Positions 9,796 to 20,397 of a DNA stretch of 64,000 nucleotides are shown here, piece by piece. How positions within the stretch are numbered: the first letter of the stretch is position 1; each line of letters opens with the position of its first letter. Made by a program: the position numbers and the translations under genes. Source of the DNA: Tribonema minus. Taxonomy: Eukaryota > Sar > Xanthophyceae > Tribonematales > Tribonemataceae. The notes below the pieces were generated by a model. That model did not search any database and was not told the origin of the DNA. It saw only the letters and a list, made by a program, of their open reading frames with translations. The stretch covers positions 62,001 to 126,000 of the forward strand of contig JAFCMP010000093.1 of the NCBI GenBank assembly GCA_017506865.1, written 5' to 3'.

Positions 9796-11329
9796 CCTCA
9801 AAACTTAGAGGACTGAGAGGAGTGAGCTGGGCCTATGGGCCGCATACTAGTAGCGATCAGCAGGTCAATCAGGTCGGTCACTCAACTGCTCATGGCTGTC
9901 TGCTTGTGTACAAAGTGAACACATACTATGATAGTGAGACTGTAATAAAATGCACAATAAGCAGCGGTCAAATGCTGGCCAAGTGTTTTTGTGAGAGTGG
10001 TGTCACTGCATCACGCCTGCACTGTTGGGCTGCAGTGGATGGTTGCGACAGTGCACAATATGTCATGCTAAACCATTCAGTACCTGGAAGTGTGCCGCTT
10101 CCTCTTGTACGCGCTGAGCACGTCACATGCAGCCGCATCATTGGCGAATCAGTGTGCGGAGTGCTTCAGGCTGCTGTGCACATGACAGTGGTAGCAAGGG
10201 AGTGCAATAAAGTGATGAAACCTAACTTAACCCCCACCATACCTTTGCAGGTTGTGCTGCCGTGCGCTGGCGCTTGTGGTCAAGTACCGTTGCAGTACCT
10301 GTTGACCTTGATCGTGATCTGCTGAACTCTTTAGTCTGTTCGCCGCTTCTTCATTGGTAGTGGGTGGTGGCTGTCGTTGGTGCCACCGATGTTCATGCTC
10401 AGTGCCTTGCCTCCTGTGTCTTGTTGCACTGCACCTGCCTTGTATGACATAGCAGCGCAGAAGTGTAGAAGAGTTCTTCTTCACAATACCGTATCGGCCA
10501 GAAACATGAGACGTTAAGCCAGTCTTTGCATCCTCTGACGGCTGGCTTGCGGCAATGCACAACACGCGCAACAACTTCAACTTCTGCTATCACACTGAGT
10601 TTGTTGCCGCAATGACGCACACAATGTTGCTTCTGACAAAGGGGCCCAATCAGCAACGGGCTGTGATGTTGGTATACAGCTTGGTGATCAGAAGCAGCCT
10701 ATAAATTATGTTGAGTCAGCATACACACGGGGTCAAGAGCGACTCTGACAAAACAGATGCACAGATCAGAGCTTTTCAAGGGGATCTGAGCGAGCAGCAC
10801 ATGTGCGTGTTACCCTCCGTATGCAAGGTTGGTTGCCTGTGCGGCAACTGCTCGTGCTGTGCATATGCTGTCATCTATCAACAGTGGCACTTATCGAAGT
10901 TGCAGGAAATAGGTCTGTCTGTAGAGGGCTGGCCCCTGCATTGTCAATGACACATACCAATCAAATCATTTGCCACACGACATCTCGGCAGTGCGTAGCA
11001 CACAGCCAACGACTGCGCGCTTTCAAGACTAGGGACGCACGCAAATGATTGTCAAGTGCCACTGACAGATTGGTGCGCGCCATCATCACTGGTGATTCAT
11101 GTTGCAGTTTACAGATGGACTTCAACTCTTGCTATCCTCATTTTTTTATAATGTTTCCACCAAAGAACTCCCCCCCCCCTCGCGTTTGACCGTAGGCCTC
11201 CCAAACACCTACACCACCCACCCGCATGCCTGGTCTTCGCTTTTTTCAGCTCATTCAGTCTCCGATAAACAATCTCTCAGAACACACACACAAACCCCCT
11301 CCCTACCTGTTCACTCTCACCGTGCGCAG
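9796..11329. other. Intergenic or upstream intron; no exon recognised
   Basis: No domain is recognisable on either strand. A 5' exon of the receiver gene may be hidden here, because the exon at 11330 begins in phase 2 after a good acceptor. I could not identify a partner. Confidence 0.35.
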
Positions 11330-11637
11330 GTCCCTCAACTTTGGCGCCATGTACTATCACAACGAGGGCAACAGGCAGCGCGATGCTGTTCGATACGTGA
11401 CGGTGCATGCGCCGCCTGGCCACCACCTGAGTGGTGCTAATGGCATCAGCGGCGGCGGCAGCGGTCCCGGCAGTGTCGATGGCAGCAACGTCAGCAGCAC
11501 CAGCTCCGGGATGGCGGCGTCTGTGGATTTGGATGCGCTGGCAGACAACGGTATGTAGGCTAATACGTACATGACAATGAATTCGCCAGCCCATGATCAT
11601 CTTGAACTTTGTGAAATGGTGTTGAGGTTGGAACCTC

Positions 11638-12590
11638 CTTGTCGGTTCGTCACGTTCTGGGGATAGAGCAGTTTTCCAAAGGAAGCACAACGATGCTGTG
11701 CAGTGCACATGTGCATATTTGCAATGACAACAATGGCACGCACCGCCGGTGTCTCGCTCTGCGTTGTTGTGAATGGTGTGGATGTTGCTGTTGTTCTCTA
11801 GCGTCAGCGTCAGGGGGTTAGCAATAGTTGGATGCTGAGCACTGCTGGTGCGTTACTGCGCACTTCAACAAGTCAAACTGCAAGTTCTGAGCGCTGCTGA
11901 GCTGACATGGCTCAGCCAGGGACGCACAATGCTCCGCCAGCACGTGCTGTGGGGTTGTAGGGTTAGGATTAGGGTTAGGGTTGTGACAGGGAGCAGCGCG
12001 ACATGCGTTGTATCGTTCGTTGCAAATGCTTGAGGACCGCTGCACACGTTGGTCTTTTGTTCCAGGGTGGCCCAGCTTGTCGGCTCGGCACGTTCTGGAG
12101 ACAGAGCAGTTTACAAAGGAAGCACAACGACACTTTGCAGTATGTACACATGTGCATATGTGTGATGACAACATTGGGATGCACCATTGGTGTCTTCCTC
12201 TGCGTTGCGGTGAATGGTGTGGGTGCTGCTGTCGATCTCCAGCGTCAGAGTCAGGGAATCAGTGATGCTTGGATGCTGAGCACTGCTACATTGCCGCACA
12301 CTTCAATAATAAAAACTGCAGGTGCTGAGCGCTGCTGGGCTAACATGGCTCAGCCAGGAATGCGCAACGCTGCACCAGCACGTGCTGTGAAATTGTAGGG
12401 TCAGGATTAGGGTTAGGGTCTTGACAGTGAGCAGCAGAACATGCATTGTATTGTTCGTCGCAAGTTCTCGAGAGCGCTACATACTTGGAAATTCAGAACA
12501 GCACGTGCTGTCGGGTCTTGACAGTGAGCAGCGGGGCAGGCATTGTGTTCGTTGCAAATGTTCAAGAGCGCTACGTGTGTCTTTCAAGCC
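11638..12590. repeat. ~437-bp tandem duplication with telomere-like core, inside intron 1
   Basis: The unit starting CTTGTCGGTTCGTCACGTTC at 11638 returns at about 12075 (CTTGTCGGCTCGGCACGTTC). Both units share, in the same order, CAAAGGAAGCACAACGA, CACATGTGCATAT, GGATGCTGAGCACTGCT, ACATGGCTCAGCCAGG, CCAGCACGTGCTGTG and a GGATTAGGGTTAGGGT core (about 11961 and 12406). A shorter third part follows from about 12500 (AGCACGTGCTGTCGGGTCTT, then GACAGTGAGCAGC). The array lies in the first intron of the receiver gene. Confidence 0.8.
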
Positions 12591-13727
12591 GGGGTGGCGG
12601 AGGGCGCACTGCTGTGTGTATCAGAATAAGAGCGGTGACGCACTGGTTGAGTCGCACTTATTTGTGCCTGTAGCTTCAGAGATTAAAGTTTGTGGAGCGT
12701 TGAGGCATGCCTGCACTGCCTGAGCATATTAAGCAAAAGTAGAGTTGCACAAACGAAAGGTATTCGCAGGCACATTGCATGGGTACATGTTCAGGCCGCG
12801 CATTCATCGGATGCTGCTACGCTGCCACCGACAATGACGCAGCGCTGGCAAGGCCCGCCCTGCTCTCGGCCACACATCGACACCACGTTGTTTTTCGTTG
12901 GCCGTGTGAGACACAGAATTGTACTTTTATTATATTCCACTTGTGGCTGTGGAAATGCCATGTTGTAGGTGTGTCGCCTTGTTCTCACTCTTGGATGTAG
13001 CATGCAAAGCTTGCACGCCACACCCCGCCCCCCACATCACCCCCAACAAAGCACCCGCAAGCGACTGTCCCCCACATACTAGCAGGGATACCAAAAAAAG
13101 CTACAAGACTCTCCCCCCACAGACAGACCCGTCTTAGGGCCACCCAGCTCCACGCAGACTCCATCTCAAAGTTTTCATGCAGGCCAAGGTCACCATAATG
13201 GGCCCTGAACTGGAGATTGTGGCTATCTACGTGAACCCCGATATCATAAAGATAAGCAGAGGGAGTCACTGGGCGCCAGGCGCTGACGCTAGAAAGAAAG
13301 GCTATATACAGAAATTGTACTTTGAAGTACTGCTTTAACTCCACTTATGTGACTCCTCACATCCCGCGCTAGCCAACGCACGCCCCCCTCCATGACGCGC
13401 CGCTGACCCGCATACCTGTACATGTATGCATATACATGTATAGATTTAAAACTATTTATACATGCATATAATTGCTACGTACCTACCTTTCGACTCCACC
13501 TACATACCCTCAAACTCTACCTGCCTACCCTCCGACCCCCCAGACCGATCCCCTCACGCAAAGCTCGAAGGCACGGGCTCTACGGCAGCGGCCTCTTTAC
13601 GAGAGGACAGTGCTCAGCGAACTGCCAGCTCGCAGCAGCGCTCAAGCGCAAGCCTCAGTGCTCGACGCCACCATTCGGGCACTGTCACGCCAGAGCCGGG
13701 CGGAGGGGGGAAGCTCAGGGGGTCGCT

Positions 13728-13775
13728 GAGCGCTGGGGAGGAGGCGCCGCTGCTGCACGCAGGTATGTGGGTATT
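13728..13775 (+). repeat. Exon-2 end plus splice donor, repeat copy 1
   Basis: This is the genuine 3' end of receiver exon 2 with its donor: GAGCGCTGGGGAGGAGGCGC, CGCTGCTGCACGCAG, then GTATGTGGG. Related copies occur at 19345-19394 and 19888-19928, all within the same intron. LINE B lies between copies 1 and 2, and LINE C between copies 2 and 3. Confidence 0.8.
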
Positions 13776-13796
13776 GTGTGCATGTGGGTAGGTATT

Positions 13797-16700
13797 GTAC
13801 TTTTTATTAATTCTCGCTCAGGGCGCGAAAAAGCCCAGATGATTGCCATCTAGCTGTAAGGAATCTACATGTCGTATGACAGTCTGAAAGTGTCGCAACG
13901 ACAACCACTCAAACGCCGCCGCCGCCAAATGGCATCTCGGGGTCCTTCCCTACGTCCTCCTCCATGTGCCCCCCTCCCCTGGATTCTGCCATGTGTGTCA
14001 TGACACGGCCAGAGTACGCCATGTGGAGCGCTGCCGACAGTGCCGAGCGTAAGCGCGCCAGGGCGATGCCCTTGAGAGCTTTAGGGCGCGCTCCTCCGGG
14101 CACTGACATCCTGCTGGCATACTCCGTCGCCACAGCCTCCAGCAACTTCCGCCCCTGCTCCCCGATGCTGCCAAATGACCCTATTGCCAATGTGGCAAGT
14201 TTGTAGCAATTCTGATCATAATGACCAGAATAGTGGGTAGTCTTGGCGGCCTCTTGGTCGCGGCAGCATCGCTCGGGGTCTGCTGCAGTCTTCGCCGCCC
14301 GCGACGCCACCTGTGCCTCGAAGCAGGTAACGTCCACCATGAGCGGTAGGTGGCGTGTCGGGTCGTCGTAGCCGGTCACCGGGAAGGCGTCGGCAGGCAG
14401 CACGATGTCCATCCTGCGACTCCCCGGCGGCCCGGCGGACCCCAGAAACGGCGTGTAGTCCTCGTCCACCAGTCCCGTTTTGAGGTATTGCCGCAGGAGG
14501 CGCTGCGTGGCCCTCTTGACGCTATTGTGGACAATGGTGTCGTGCGCCTTGACGCGTGGCGCTTGACACAGCCGTGCATGCAGGGTGCCGCCCGGCGACT
14601 TCCCGCACAGCTTGCAGCCTGCCGTCTGCTCCTCTACTCCGATGGCGCGTTTGACGGCCAGCTGCCAGGATAGGCCATCGAACGAAGCCGTTGTGGAGTA
14701 CATGGGCTCGTTGAGGAATGCCATGCCGATCGAGTGCATGTGGCGCTGCGACCGGAATCGAGCAAGTGCTTGCGTGCGTTGCGTGCCCTGCGGCAGCTGT
14801 TGCAGGTCCGCCTCCACCTTATCTGCAAGCTCGGTAGCGACGGCATCTGCAAGCGCACTCTGATTGGGGCACTTCAGGCTACACTGCAACTGCAGAGCAC
14901 TGGCGTCAAGTACGCAAGCAGCATCCGCACCAGTGCCACCACCTGCTGTCGGCCGCAGCGGCGGCTGCTGCGTAGGTGGTTGCTGCTGCAGTGGCGTTAG
15001 CGCTGGTGGCAGTATATGTTCCAGCTTGTCACCTGTTGCTGCACGTAGAGATGTGGCAGCTGTGGCGATCGTCCGCATGAGGGGCAGGCGCGCCACCTCT
15101 GCTGCTGCTGCGCCTTGTAGCATTGCTGGTGTGGAACGCGCAGCGCCTGCATTGACGGCTGCCGCTGCTGCGTGCGCTGGTGCTGCAGCTGTGCCGCCTG
15201 CCGTTGCTGCTGCTGCCAGTGGTGTTGCTGCTGCCGCAGGTGTTGGTGCAGCACCTGCCGCATTGGCCGCTGCCACCGCCATTGCCGCTGTCGCAGCCGG
15301 CACGGTTGCGGCGCCGCCTGCCGACGCTGCTCCTGTTGCAGGTGCTGCAGCAGCCCTTAGGCTAGTAGGGCCTGTAGCAGCTGTATTGCCTATGCCCGCA
15401 GCCGCTGCTGTTGATGCTGCAGTTAGTGATGCCGCCGAGGCCACTTGAGGTGCAACATGTGCTGCCGCTGCTGCAGCAGCCTCTGATGCTGGAGCAGCTG
15501 CTGCTGCCGCCGCTGCTGCTGCCGCCGGAGTAGTTGCGCCGTGCGCCGCCGCTGCTGCTGCTGCCGCTGGTGCCGCCTGTGCTGCCGCCGCGGCCCCTGA
15601 TCCAGCGGCAGCTGCGTCGTGTGTTGCCGGAATGGCTGCGCCATAAGCGCGGCCAGCCGCTGATGCAGTTGCCGCTGCCGGAGCGGTCGCGCCTCCACTG
15701 GCAACCGCCGCTGCCGCTGTAACAGTTGCCGCTGCTGATGCTGCTGGTGCTGGTGCTGCTGCCGCTGCTGCCGGTGCCGCTTGTGTTGCCGCATCCTCAG
15801 CAGCGTTGTCTGCAGCCGCTTGATGAGCCGCCTGCTGCAGCACCCCCGCCCATCCAGAGAGTGCTGGTTGCAGCGCTTGCAACGTGCCCGCCACATACGC
15901 AGCATCAGCGATGTCGCAGGCGCTGGTAATGCCAAGGCCGCCATGCCGTGTTGGGAGTCGCGCTTGCTGTAAGGCTGGGCCGTGCGCTGCCAGATGGAAG
16001 TGGGCCCCACTTTGCTCAAACTGGCGCCAGGTCTGGCCTGGTGGCTGCAGGCCCATTGAGTGCTCAAGCACCCACTGCGTGACCCGATCCCACTCCTTGG
16101 CGGCTGGCGCTGTCTGCGTAGTGGGAATGGTGCGCAGGCAGTACGTCATGCGAGGCACCACGCAGTAGCGCAGTAACCTGAACATAGCCCTCGGAGATGT
16201 CAGGCGCGCGCATCGCTCTGCAAATCGAGCCCCTGCCCCGCCTGCACCCGCTTCCCTGCGCAGCCATGCGTCCACAAAGCTGCTGTGGCCCACCGGCACC
16301 CCCAGCAACACAGCTCCACGGTTCTGATTTTCATCCGTATCCCCCACTAGCTGAACGCCCAGCTGCTGCAGCAGTTGCCGCTCGTGGTCTGTCACGACAT
16401 GCCCCCTGCCAGGCAGCGCGCGTGACTTGGTGAGGTTTAGCTCCAGCCCCACCTCCGCAAAGTGTTGTTTGAGCTGCGCCACCGCCTGTATGTCATCCTG
16501 AGTCAGCGTGCAAGCGCCTGTTCGGACGTTGGCATCGTCCATGTAGGCGCCCATCCGCCTCCGCGCGCGCTGCGCAGCCGCCGCCTCATTGAACCGTTTC
16601 AAGCACTGAGCAATGGCGCCGCAGAAGAGCATCGGTGCCGCGGGGTCCCCCTGCTTAAATCCGCGCTGAGACATGATGATGCGCGTGGAGCCGTCAACGT

Positions 16701-19314
16701 GCTGGAACAGCAGGCGTGGCCGAGTGCGAACGTATGTGCCGATGAAGTAGTCGAGGAAGTCCGGCAGCTGTGCTGCTACCCATTCCGCTGCCGCCAGGAC
16801 GAACACCATGTTGAAGGCATTCTTGAGGTCCAGCATGAACTGCCAGTGACCGAGCTCATACGCGAGTTTGCCGGCCATGGCCGCTTTCTCCCCTCCTGCT
16901 GAGACGGCTACCCCATACTGCCCGTCTGGCTCAAGGAGCTCCGCCAGGAAGTCTTTGCGGTCTGCCACGTACACCGAAGTGCATAGTCGCTGCAGCACCT
17001 CGCCGCAAACGATGGGCCGCTGCTTAGCTGTACCATCTTCCTGTTGTTCTGCAAGTGGCGTCAGGCGCCCCGCGCCATGCAACTGCCAGAAGGCATCCGG
17101 CAGCCGCGCAGCCTCCCGCATAACGGTCTGAAGCCACCGTGTGAGGACAGCAGCAAACTCATGCCGTCCCCAGCTTGTGCGTAGCGCATCCTGCAGGTGG
17201 CTGTAGCGCAGCCCCGATGGGCCTGCTCCACTGTAAGGGCTTGCTCGCTGGATGAGCTTGGCAACCGTCTCTGGCTCAATTCCCTCCCCCTGTAACAGGC
17301 TGAGTTCTGCTGGCATGTCGGCTGCTTTCGCCACAAGCTGATCAACCATGCCGGATAGCTCATGGAGTTGTTCCCCTGGCGCAGCGGGGGGGTGTTTGGA
17401 CTGCATGGCGGCAAAGCAGTCATCATCAGGTATCGCCACCGTTTTGGGCTGAAGGAAACGCGCTGCCTGCTGTAGCCCCCCCCGTGTGCCCATGCACTGT
17501 AGGACGTAGGCGTTGATCGCTGCCTCCGTTTGCTGGCGCGCGCGCCAGCGCCGGTGCGCACGCGCGTGTGCGAGGAGCGCTGGCACCAACCGGTCAAGCT
17601 CACCGCGTGCCAACATTCTGATTCTGTCGGAGCGAGTGATGCCAGGTGCGCCATCGGTGGAGGTGATGAGTGATGGCATGAGGTGGTGTAGAATCGTGGA
17701 TCTTTGCAGTCGCTGCACCCGCCCTGCGGAATCTGGCTCCCGCGCCGCATTGACGAACATCGTCATTGTGTGTGCCAACAGATGTGTTGCTGCGTTCTCC
17801 AGTGCAGCTCCCACATAGCGACGATTGCGTGGTCTAGCAAGGCTTCTAGTTGTCGCGAACTGCAGCTTGCACAGCTCATCGAGGCTGATGCTGTCAAGCA
17901 CTGCTGCGACTGCGGGGGTTGAGATGGTCCACGTGAAAAGCCCACCTGCCCCACCTGCTGCGCCTGCAGGGCCTGGCGCTGCCGCTGCTGTCGCCGCACC
18001 TGCCGCTCTGGGGCCCCCTCCGCCGCCGCCGCGGCCGCCACGACCACAGCCTCGTCCGCCGCTGTCGCTGCTGCGACCGCTGCCACGGCCACCGCGGCCG
18101 TTTTGAGTTCGCGCGCTACTGCCGCTGTTGCTAGCACCGCCGCTGCTGCTGGCATCACTGCTGCGGCCGTTGCCAGCGCCGCTGTCCTTAGTACCGGCTG
18201 CACTGCCGCCGCCGGCACCGCTGCTGCTGCCGTCTCCGGTTCTGCTGCCGCTAGTCGCTCTGCTACTGCTGATGTCTGCATCATTGCTGCCGCTGCGAAC
18301 GCGTCCTCCATTGCCACGTCCGCGCCCTCCACTGCGACCCCGACCCCCTCGTGTAGCACTGCTGCCCCCGCGTTCCGGCCTCTTTGAGCTGCCGGAGGAG
18401 CTGCTGCCACCAGCCTGAGCAGCAGGTGCCTGCTGCGCGTGCGCTGGTCCCTTTGCGTAGGGGTTGCCGATGGGTGTGCACGCCGGTTGCTGCTGTGGCA
18501 GCGACGTGGTAGCTGTTGCCGTCGATGCATCAGGTGCTAGCGGTGCTGCTGATGCTGTTGTTGACAATGTTGCCGCCACTGCAGCGGGAGAAGTGATAGG
18601 CCTGCATTTGCGGCAGTGCTTGCCCGCGCTGGCATCGCTGCTGTCCACTCTGAATGTCTTGTTGGCATGAAACAGGTTTTTGCACAAGGCACACTCGGTG
18701 TAGATGGTTTGCAAGTGCGACGTGCTGAGGTCGGACCGCTCCAGGAACGTTGTTGCTGTCCCACTGTGGTGTTTGCGCTGGTGCTTCGCCGCGATGTGGG
18801 CGTTTAACCTCTGCTGTAACGAGAGCAGCGACATGCCCTTCTTCACCACGAGGTCGCATAAGTTGCACTTGTACTCCGGGTCCGCACTGCCTCCACCTCC
18901 AGCTTCGTCGTCTAGCATCAGACGTTGCTGTTCCAGACTGTTATGACCTGTTCTAGAGCGCTTGACTGCACTTTGCCCGCCCGTGTGCTCCCCTTCGCCT
19001 GTTTGATCGGAAATTGACCAACCGTCATTCTGTACCCTCTTGCGTTTGTGCGCTGCGCGTCCGTCTCCAGTTGCTCTGCTGCTGCCACTCGTGCCATCGT
19101 CCTGTTGACAAGCGCCATTGCCATCTGCAGCACTGGTGCTAATATCCTGCGCTTGTGCGCACGCTAGATCGGATTCCTTGCATTTCTGCGCTGATTCAGA
19201 GTTGGCAATACGGGCCTCCCGCCGCCGCCATGATATTCTTTTCATGATCTCTGCTACGCCATGGTGCTACATGCTACAGCTACATACCTATCCGCATCTC
19301 GTGGAGGCCTACTA
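13797..19314 (-). mobile_element. Full-length LINE, copy B, inserted antisense in intron 2 of the receiver gene
   Basis: Collinear and nearly identical with copy A over its whole length, including the 5' leader, ORF, 3' UTR and terminal AATAAAAAGTAC. It accounts for most of a 6.4-kb intron (13763-20155). Differences from copy A are scattered substitutions plus in-frame indels in the GCN-rich parts. No unambiguous short target-site duplication is seen, but the flanks carry related exon-end copies. Confidence 0.9.
13909..19245 (-). CDS. LINE polyprotein (copy B)
   Basis: An intact 1778-residue ORF with the same domain order as copy A: C2H2 finger, Gly/Ser/Arg-rich linker, reverse transcriptase with LDLKNAF, GDPAAP and YMDD, Ala-rich spacer, CCHC, and an endonuclease region with RRMDIVL and LMVDVTC. 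Compared with copy A it is six residues shorter through in-frame losses, including fewer Ala codons in the spacer and small changes in the Gly/Ser linker. Single substitutions include Cys for Arg after QLQCSLK. Length changes confined to triplet tracts, with the frame kept open, fit a recently mobile element. Confidence 0.9.
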   Translation of the reverse strand: MKRISWRRREARIANSESAQKCKESDLACAQAQDISTSAADGNGACQQDDGTSGSSRATGDGRAAHKRKRVQNDGWSISDQTGEGEHTGGQSAVKRSRTGHNSLEQQRLMLDDEAGGGGSADPEYKCNLCDLVVKKGMSLLSLQQRLNAHIAAKHQRKHHSGTATTFLERSDLSTSHLQTIYTECALCKNLFHANKTFRVDSSDASAGKHCRKCRPITSPAAVAATLSTTASAAPLAPDASTATATTSLPQQQPACTPIGNPYAKGPAHAQQAPAAQAGGSSSSGSSKRPERGGSSATRGGRGRSGGRGRGNGGRVRSGSNDADISSSRATSGSRTGDGSSSGAGGGSAAGTKDSGAGNGRSSDASSSGGASNSGSSARTQNGRGGRGSGRSSDSGGRGCGRGGRGGGGGGPRAAGAATAAAAPGPAGAAGGAGGLFTWTISTPAVAAVLDSISLDELCKLQFATTRSLARPRNRRYVGAALENAATHLLAHTMTMFVNAAREPDSAGRVQRLQRSTILHHLMPSLITSTDGAPGITRSDRIRMLARGELDRLVPALLAHARAHRRWRARQQTEAAINAYVLQCMGTRGGLQQAARFLQPKTVAIPDDDCFAAMQSKHPPAAPGEQLHELSGMVDQLVAKAADMPAELSLLQGEGIEPETVAKLIQRASPYSGAGPSGLRYSHLQDALRTSWGRHEFAAVLTRWLQTVMREAARLPDAFWQLHGAGRLTPLAEQQEDGTAKQRPIVCGEVLQRLCTSVYVADRKDFLAELLEPDGQYGVAVSAGGEKAAMAGKLAYELGHWQFMLDLKNAFNMVFVLAAAEWVAAQLPDFLDYFIGTYVRTRPRLLFQHVDGSTRIIMSQRGFKQGDPAAPMLFCGAIAQCLKRFNEAAAAQRARRRMGAYMDDANVRTGACTLTQDDIQAVAQLKQHFAEVGLELNLTKSRALPGRGHVVTDHERQLLQQLGVQLVGDTDENQNRGAVLLGVPVGHSSFVDAWLRREAGAGGAGARFAERCARLTSPRAMFRLLRYCVVPRMTYCLRTIPTTQTAPAAKEWDRVTQWVLEHSMGLQPPGQTWRQFEQSGAHFHLAAHGPALQQARLPTRHGGLGITSACDIADAAYVAGTLQALQPALSGWAGVLQQAAHQAAADNAAEDAATQAAPAAAAAAPAPAASAAATVTAAAAVASGGATAPAAATASAAGRAYGAAIPATHDAAAAGSGAAAAAQAAPAAAAAAAAHGATTPAAAAAAAAAAAPASEAAAAAAAHVAPQVASAASLTAASTAAAAGIGNTAATGPTSLRAAAAPATGAASAGGAATVPAATAAMAVAAANAAGAAPTPAAAATPLAAAATAGGTAAAPAHAAAAAVNAGAARSTPAMLQGAAAAEVARLPLMRTIATAATSLRAATGDKLEHILPPALTPLQQQPPTQQPPLRPTAGGGTGADAACVLDASALQLQCSLKCPNQSALADAVATELADKVEADLQQLPQGTQRTQALARFRSQRHMHSIGMAFLNEPMYSTTASFDGLSWQLAVKRAIGVEEQTAGCKLCGKSPGGTLHARLCQAPRVKAHDTIVHNSVKRATQRLLRQYLKTGLVDEDYTPFLGSAGPPGSRRMDIVLPADAFPVTGYDDPTRHLPLMVDVTCFEAQVASRAAKTAADPERCCRDQEAAKTTHYSGHYDQNCYKLATLAIGSFGSIGEQGRKLLEAVATEYASRMSVPGGARPKALKGIALARLRSALSAALHMAYSGRVMTHMAESRGGGHMEEDVGKDPEMPFGGGGV

Positions 19315-19344
19315 GTATATTGTACATGCACAGAATGCGGCGCC

Positions 19345-19394
19345 GAGCGCTGGGGAGGAGGTGCCGCTGCTGCATGCAGGTATGTAGATATTGT
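19345..19394 (+). repeat. Exon-2 end plus donor, repeat copy 2
   Basis: GAGCGCTGGGGAGGAGGTGC, CGCTGCTGCATGCAG, then GTATGTAG. It differs from the real exon end by only a few bases and keeps a usable-looking donor. It lies between LINE B and LINE C in intron 2 of the receiver gene and could act as a decoy or alternative exon end. Confidence 0.7.
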
Positions 19395-19519
19395 AGAAGG
19401 AGTTTGGGGGTTTCGATGCTTGTGAGAAGTCGGTTTTGTGCTGCACGGTACGCTTCGTGATGTATGTGTGTACGGGTGTGCCATCCCCTCCTCTTATAGA
19501 AGTACACGCGTGTCTACTT

Positions 19520-19806
19520 GTACTTTTTATTAAATCTCGCTCAGGGCGCGAAAAAGCCCAGATGATTGGCATCTAGCTGTGAGGAATCTACATGTCGTAT
19601 GACACTCTGAAAGTGTCGCAACGACAACCACTCAAACGCCGCCGCCGCCAAATGGCATCTCGGGGTCCTCCCCTACGTCCACCATGTGCCCCCCCCCCCC
19701 TGGATTCTGCCATGTGTGTCATGACACAACCAGAGTACGTCCATGTAGAGCGCTGCCGACAGTGCCGAGCGTAAGCGCGCCAGGGCGATGCCCTTGAGAG
19801 CTTTAG
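19520..19806 (-). mobile_element. 5'-truncated LINE, copy C
   Basis: Starts with the same terminal GTACTTTTTATTAAATCTCG and follows the 3' UTR and the last codons of the LINE ORF up to CTTGAGAGCTTTAG, then ends abruptly. That is the usual 5' truncation of incomplete reverse transcription. It has small deletions against copies A and B near 19678 and substitutions in the coding part. Its orientation matches A, B and D. Confidence 0.8.
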
Positions 19807-19887
19807 CTTCTGGTGAGTTCTCGCTGAGGGTGTGGAAAGACTATGTGTATGCATGTAGGATGCATTTTGCATGCAGCAATGGGTCTC

Positions 19888-19928
19888 AGAAGCTGGGGAG
19901 GAGGCGCCGCTGCTTCATGCAGGTGTAG
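19888..19928 (+). repeat. Exon-2 end plus donor, repeat copy 3 (degenerate)
   Basis: AGAAGCTGGGGAGGAGGCGC, CGCTGCTTCATGCAG, then GTGTAG. It is the most diverged of the three exon-end copies; the donor is weaker (GTGTAG). It lies just to the right of LINE C. Confidence 0.6.
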
Positions 19929-20117
19929 TTTTTCATACATGTTTGCATGTACTGTATGTACGGTGAACACTGCTGCAACAGTGTGAGGCAGCACTCTCCA
20001 AATCGCTCACTCTGGGAATCATCGCCCCCAACTTCTCCAACCCTCCTTTACACGTTGTACCTGATATCAAGCACCCACACACACGCATCCCGTTTCCATC
20101 ACCAACCCTTGCTCCCC

Positions 20118-20138
20118 AAACCCTAACCCTAACCCTAC
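20118..20138 (+). repeat. Telomere-like CCCTAA tract just before the exon-3 acceptor
   Basis: AACCCTAACCCTAACCCTA ends 17 bases before the TGCAG acceptor (AG at 20154-20155) of receiver exon 3. CTAAC also matches the usual branch-point consensus, so the tract may supply branch sites. Confidence 0.7.
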
Positions 20139-20357
20139 ACCATTGTACTCTGCAGGCAGCGAGTCCAACAACAACAGCGGCAGGCACGGCGACCGCAGCC
20201 GCCGCCGCCGCACCGGCAGCGCAGAAGCGCCGAGCGCTGATGCAGCACAATCGCCACACGCCTCAACCGCCAACCCCCGGGAGGGGGACTTTGCCAAAGT
20301 CAGCAGCGCCGGCCCCCCCATTGGGCTCTCTATACAGGCGGCAGAGGGCGATCGTGC

Positions 20358-20358
<1 letters not shown>

Positions 20359-20396
<38 letters not shown>

Positions 20397-20397
20397 G
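20359..20397 (+). repeat. CAG triplet tract coding polyglutamine
   Basis: About a dozen CAG codons in receiver exon 3, followed by CGG CAG CGA. They encode a polyQ run in the disordered N-terminal part of the protein. Confidence 0.85.

Noticed and set aside
9379-11550. The PAS ORF as the first exon of the receiver gene
   Set aside because: It ends in a stop after a complete domain and has no fitting donor; the kinase paralogue shows PAS joined to a kinase, not to a receiver.
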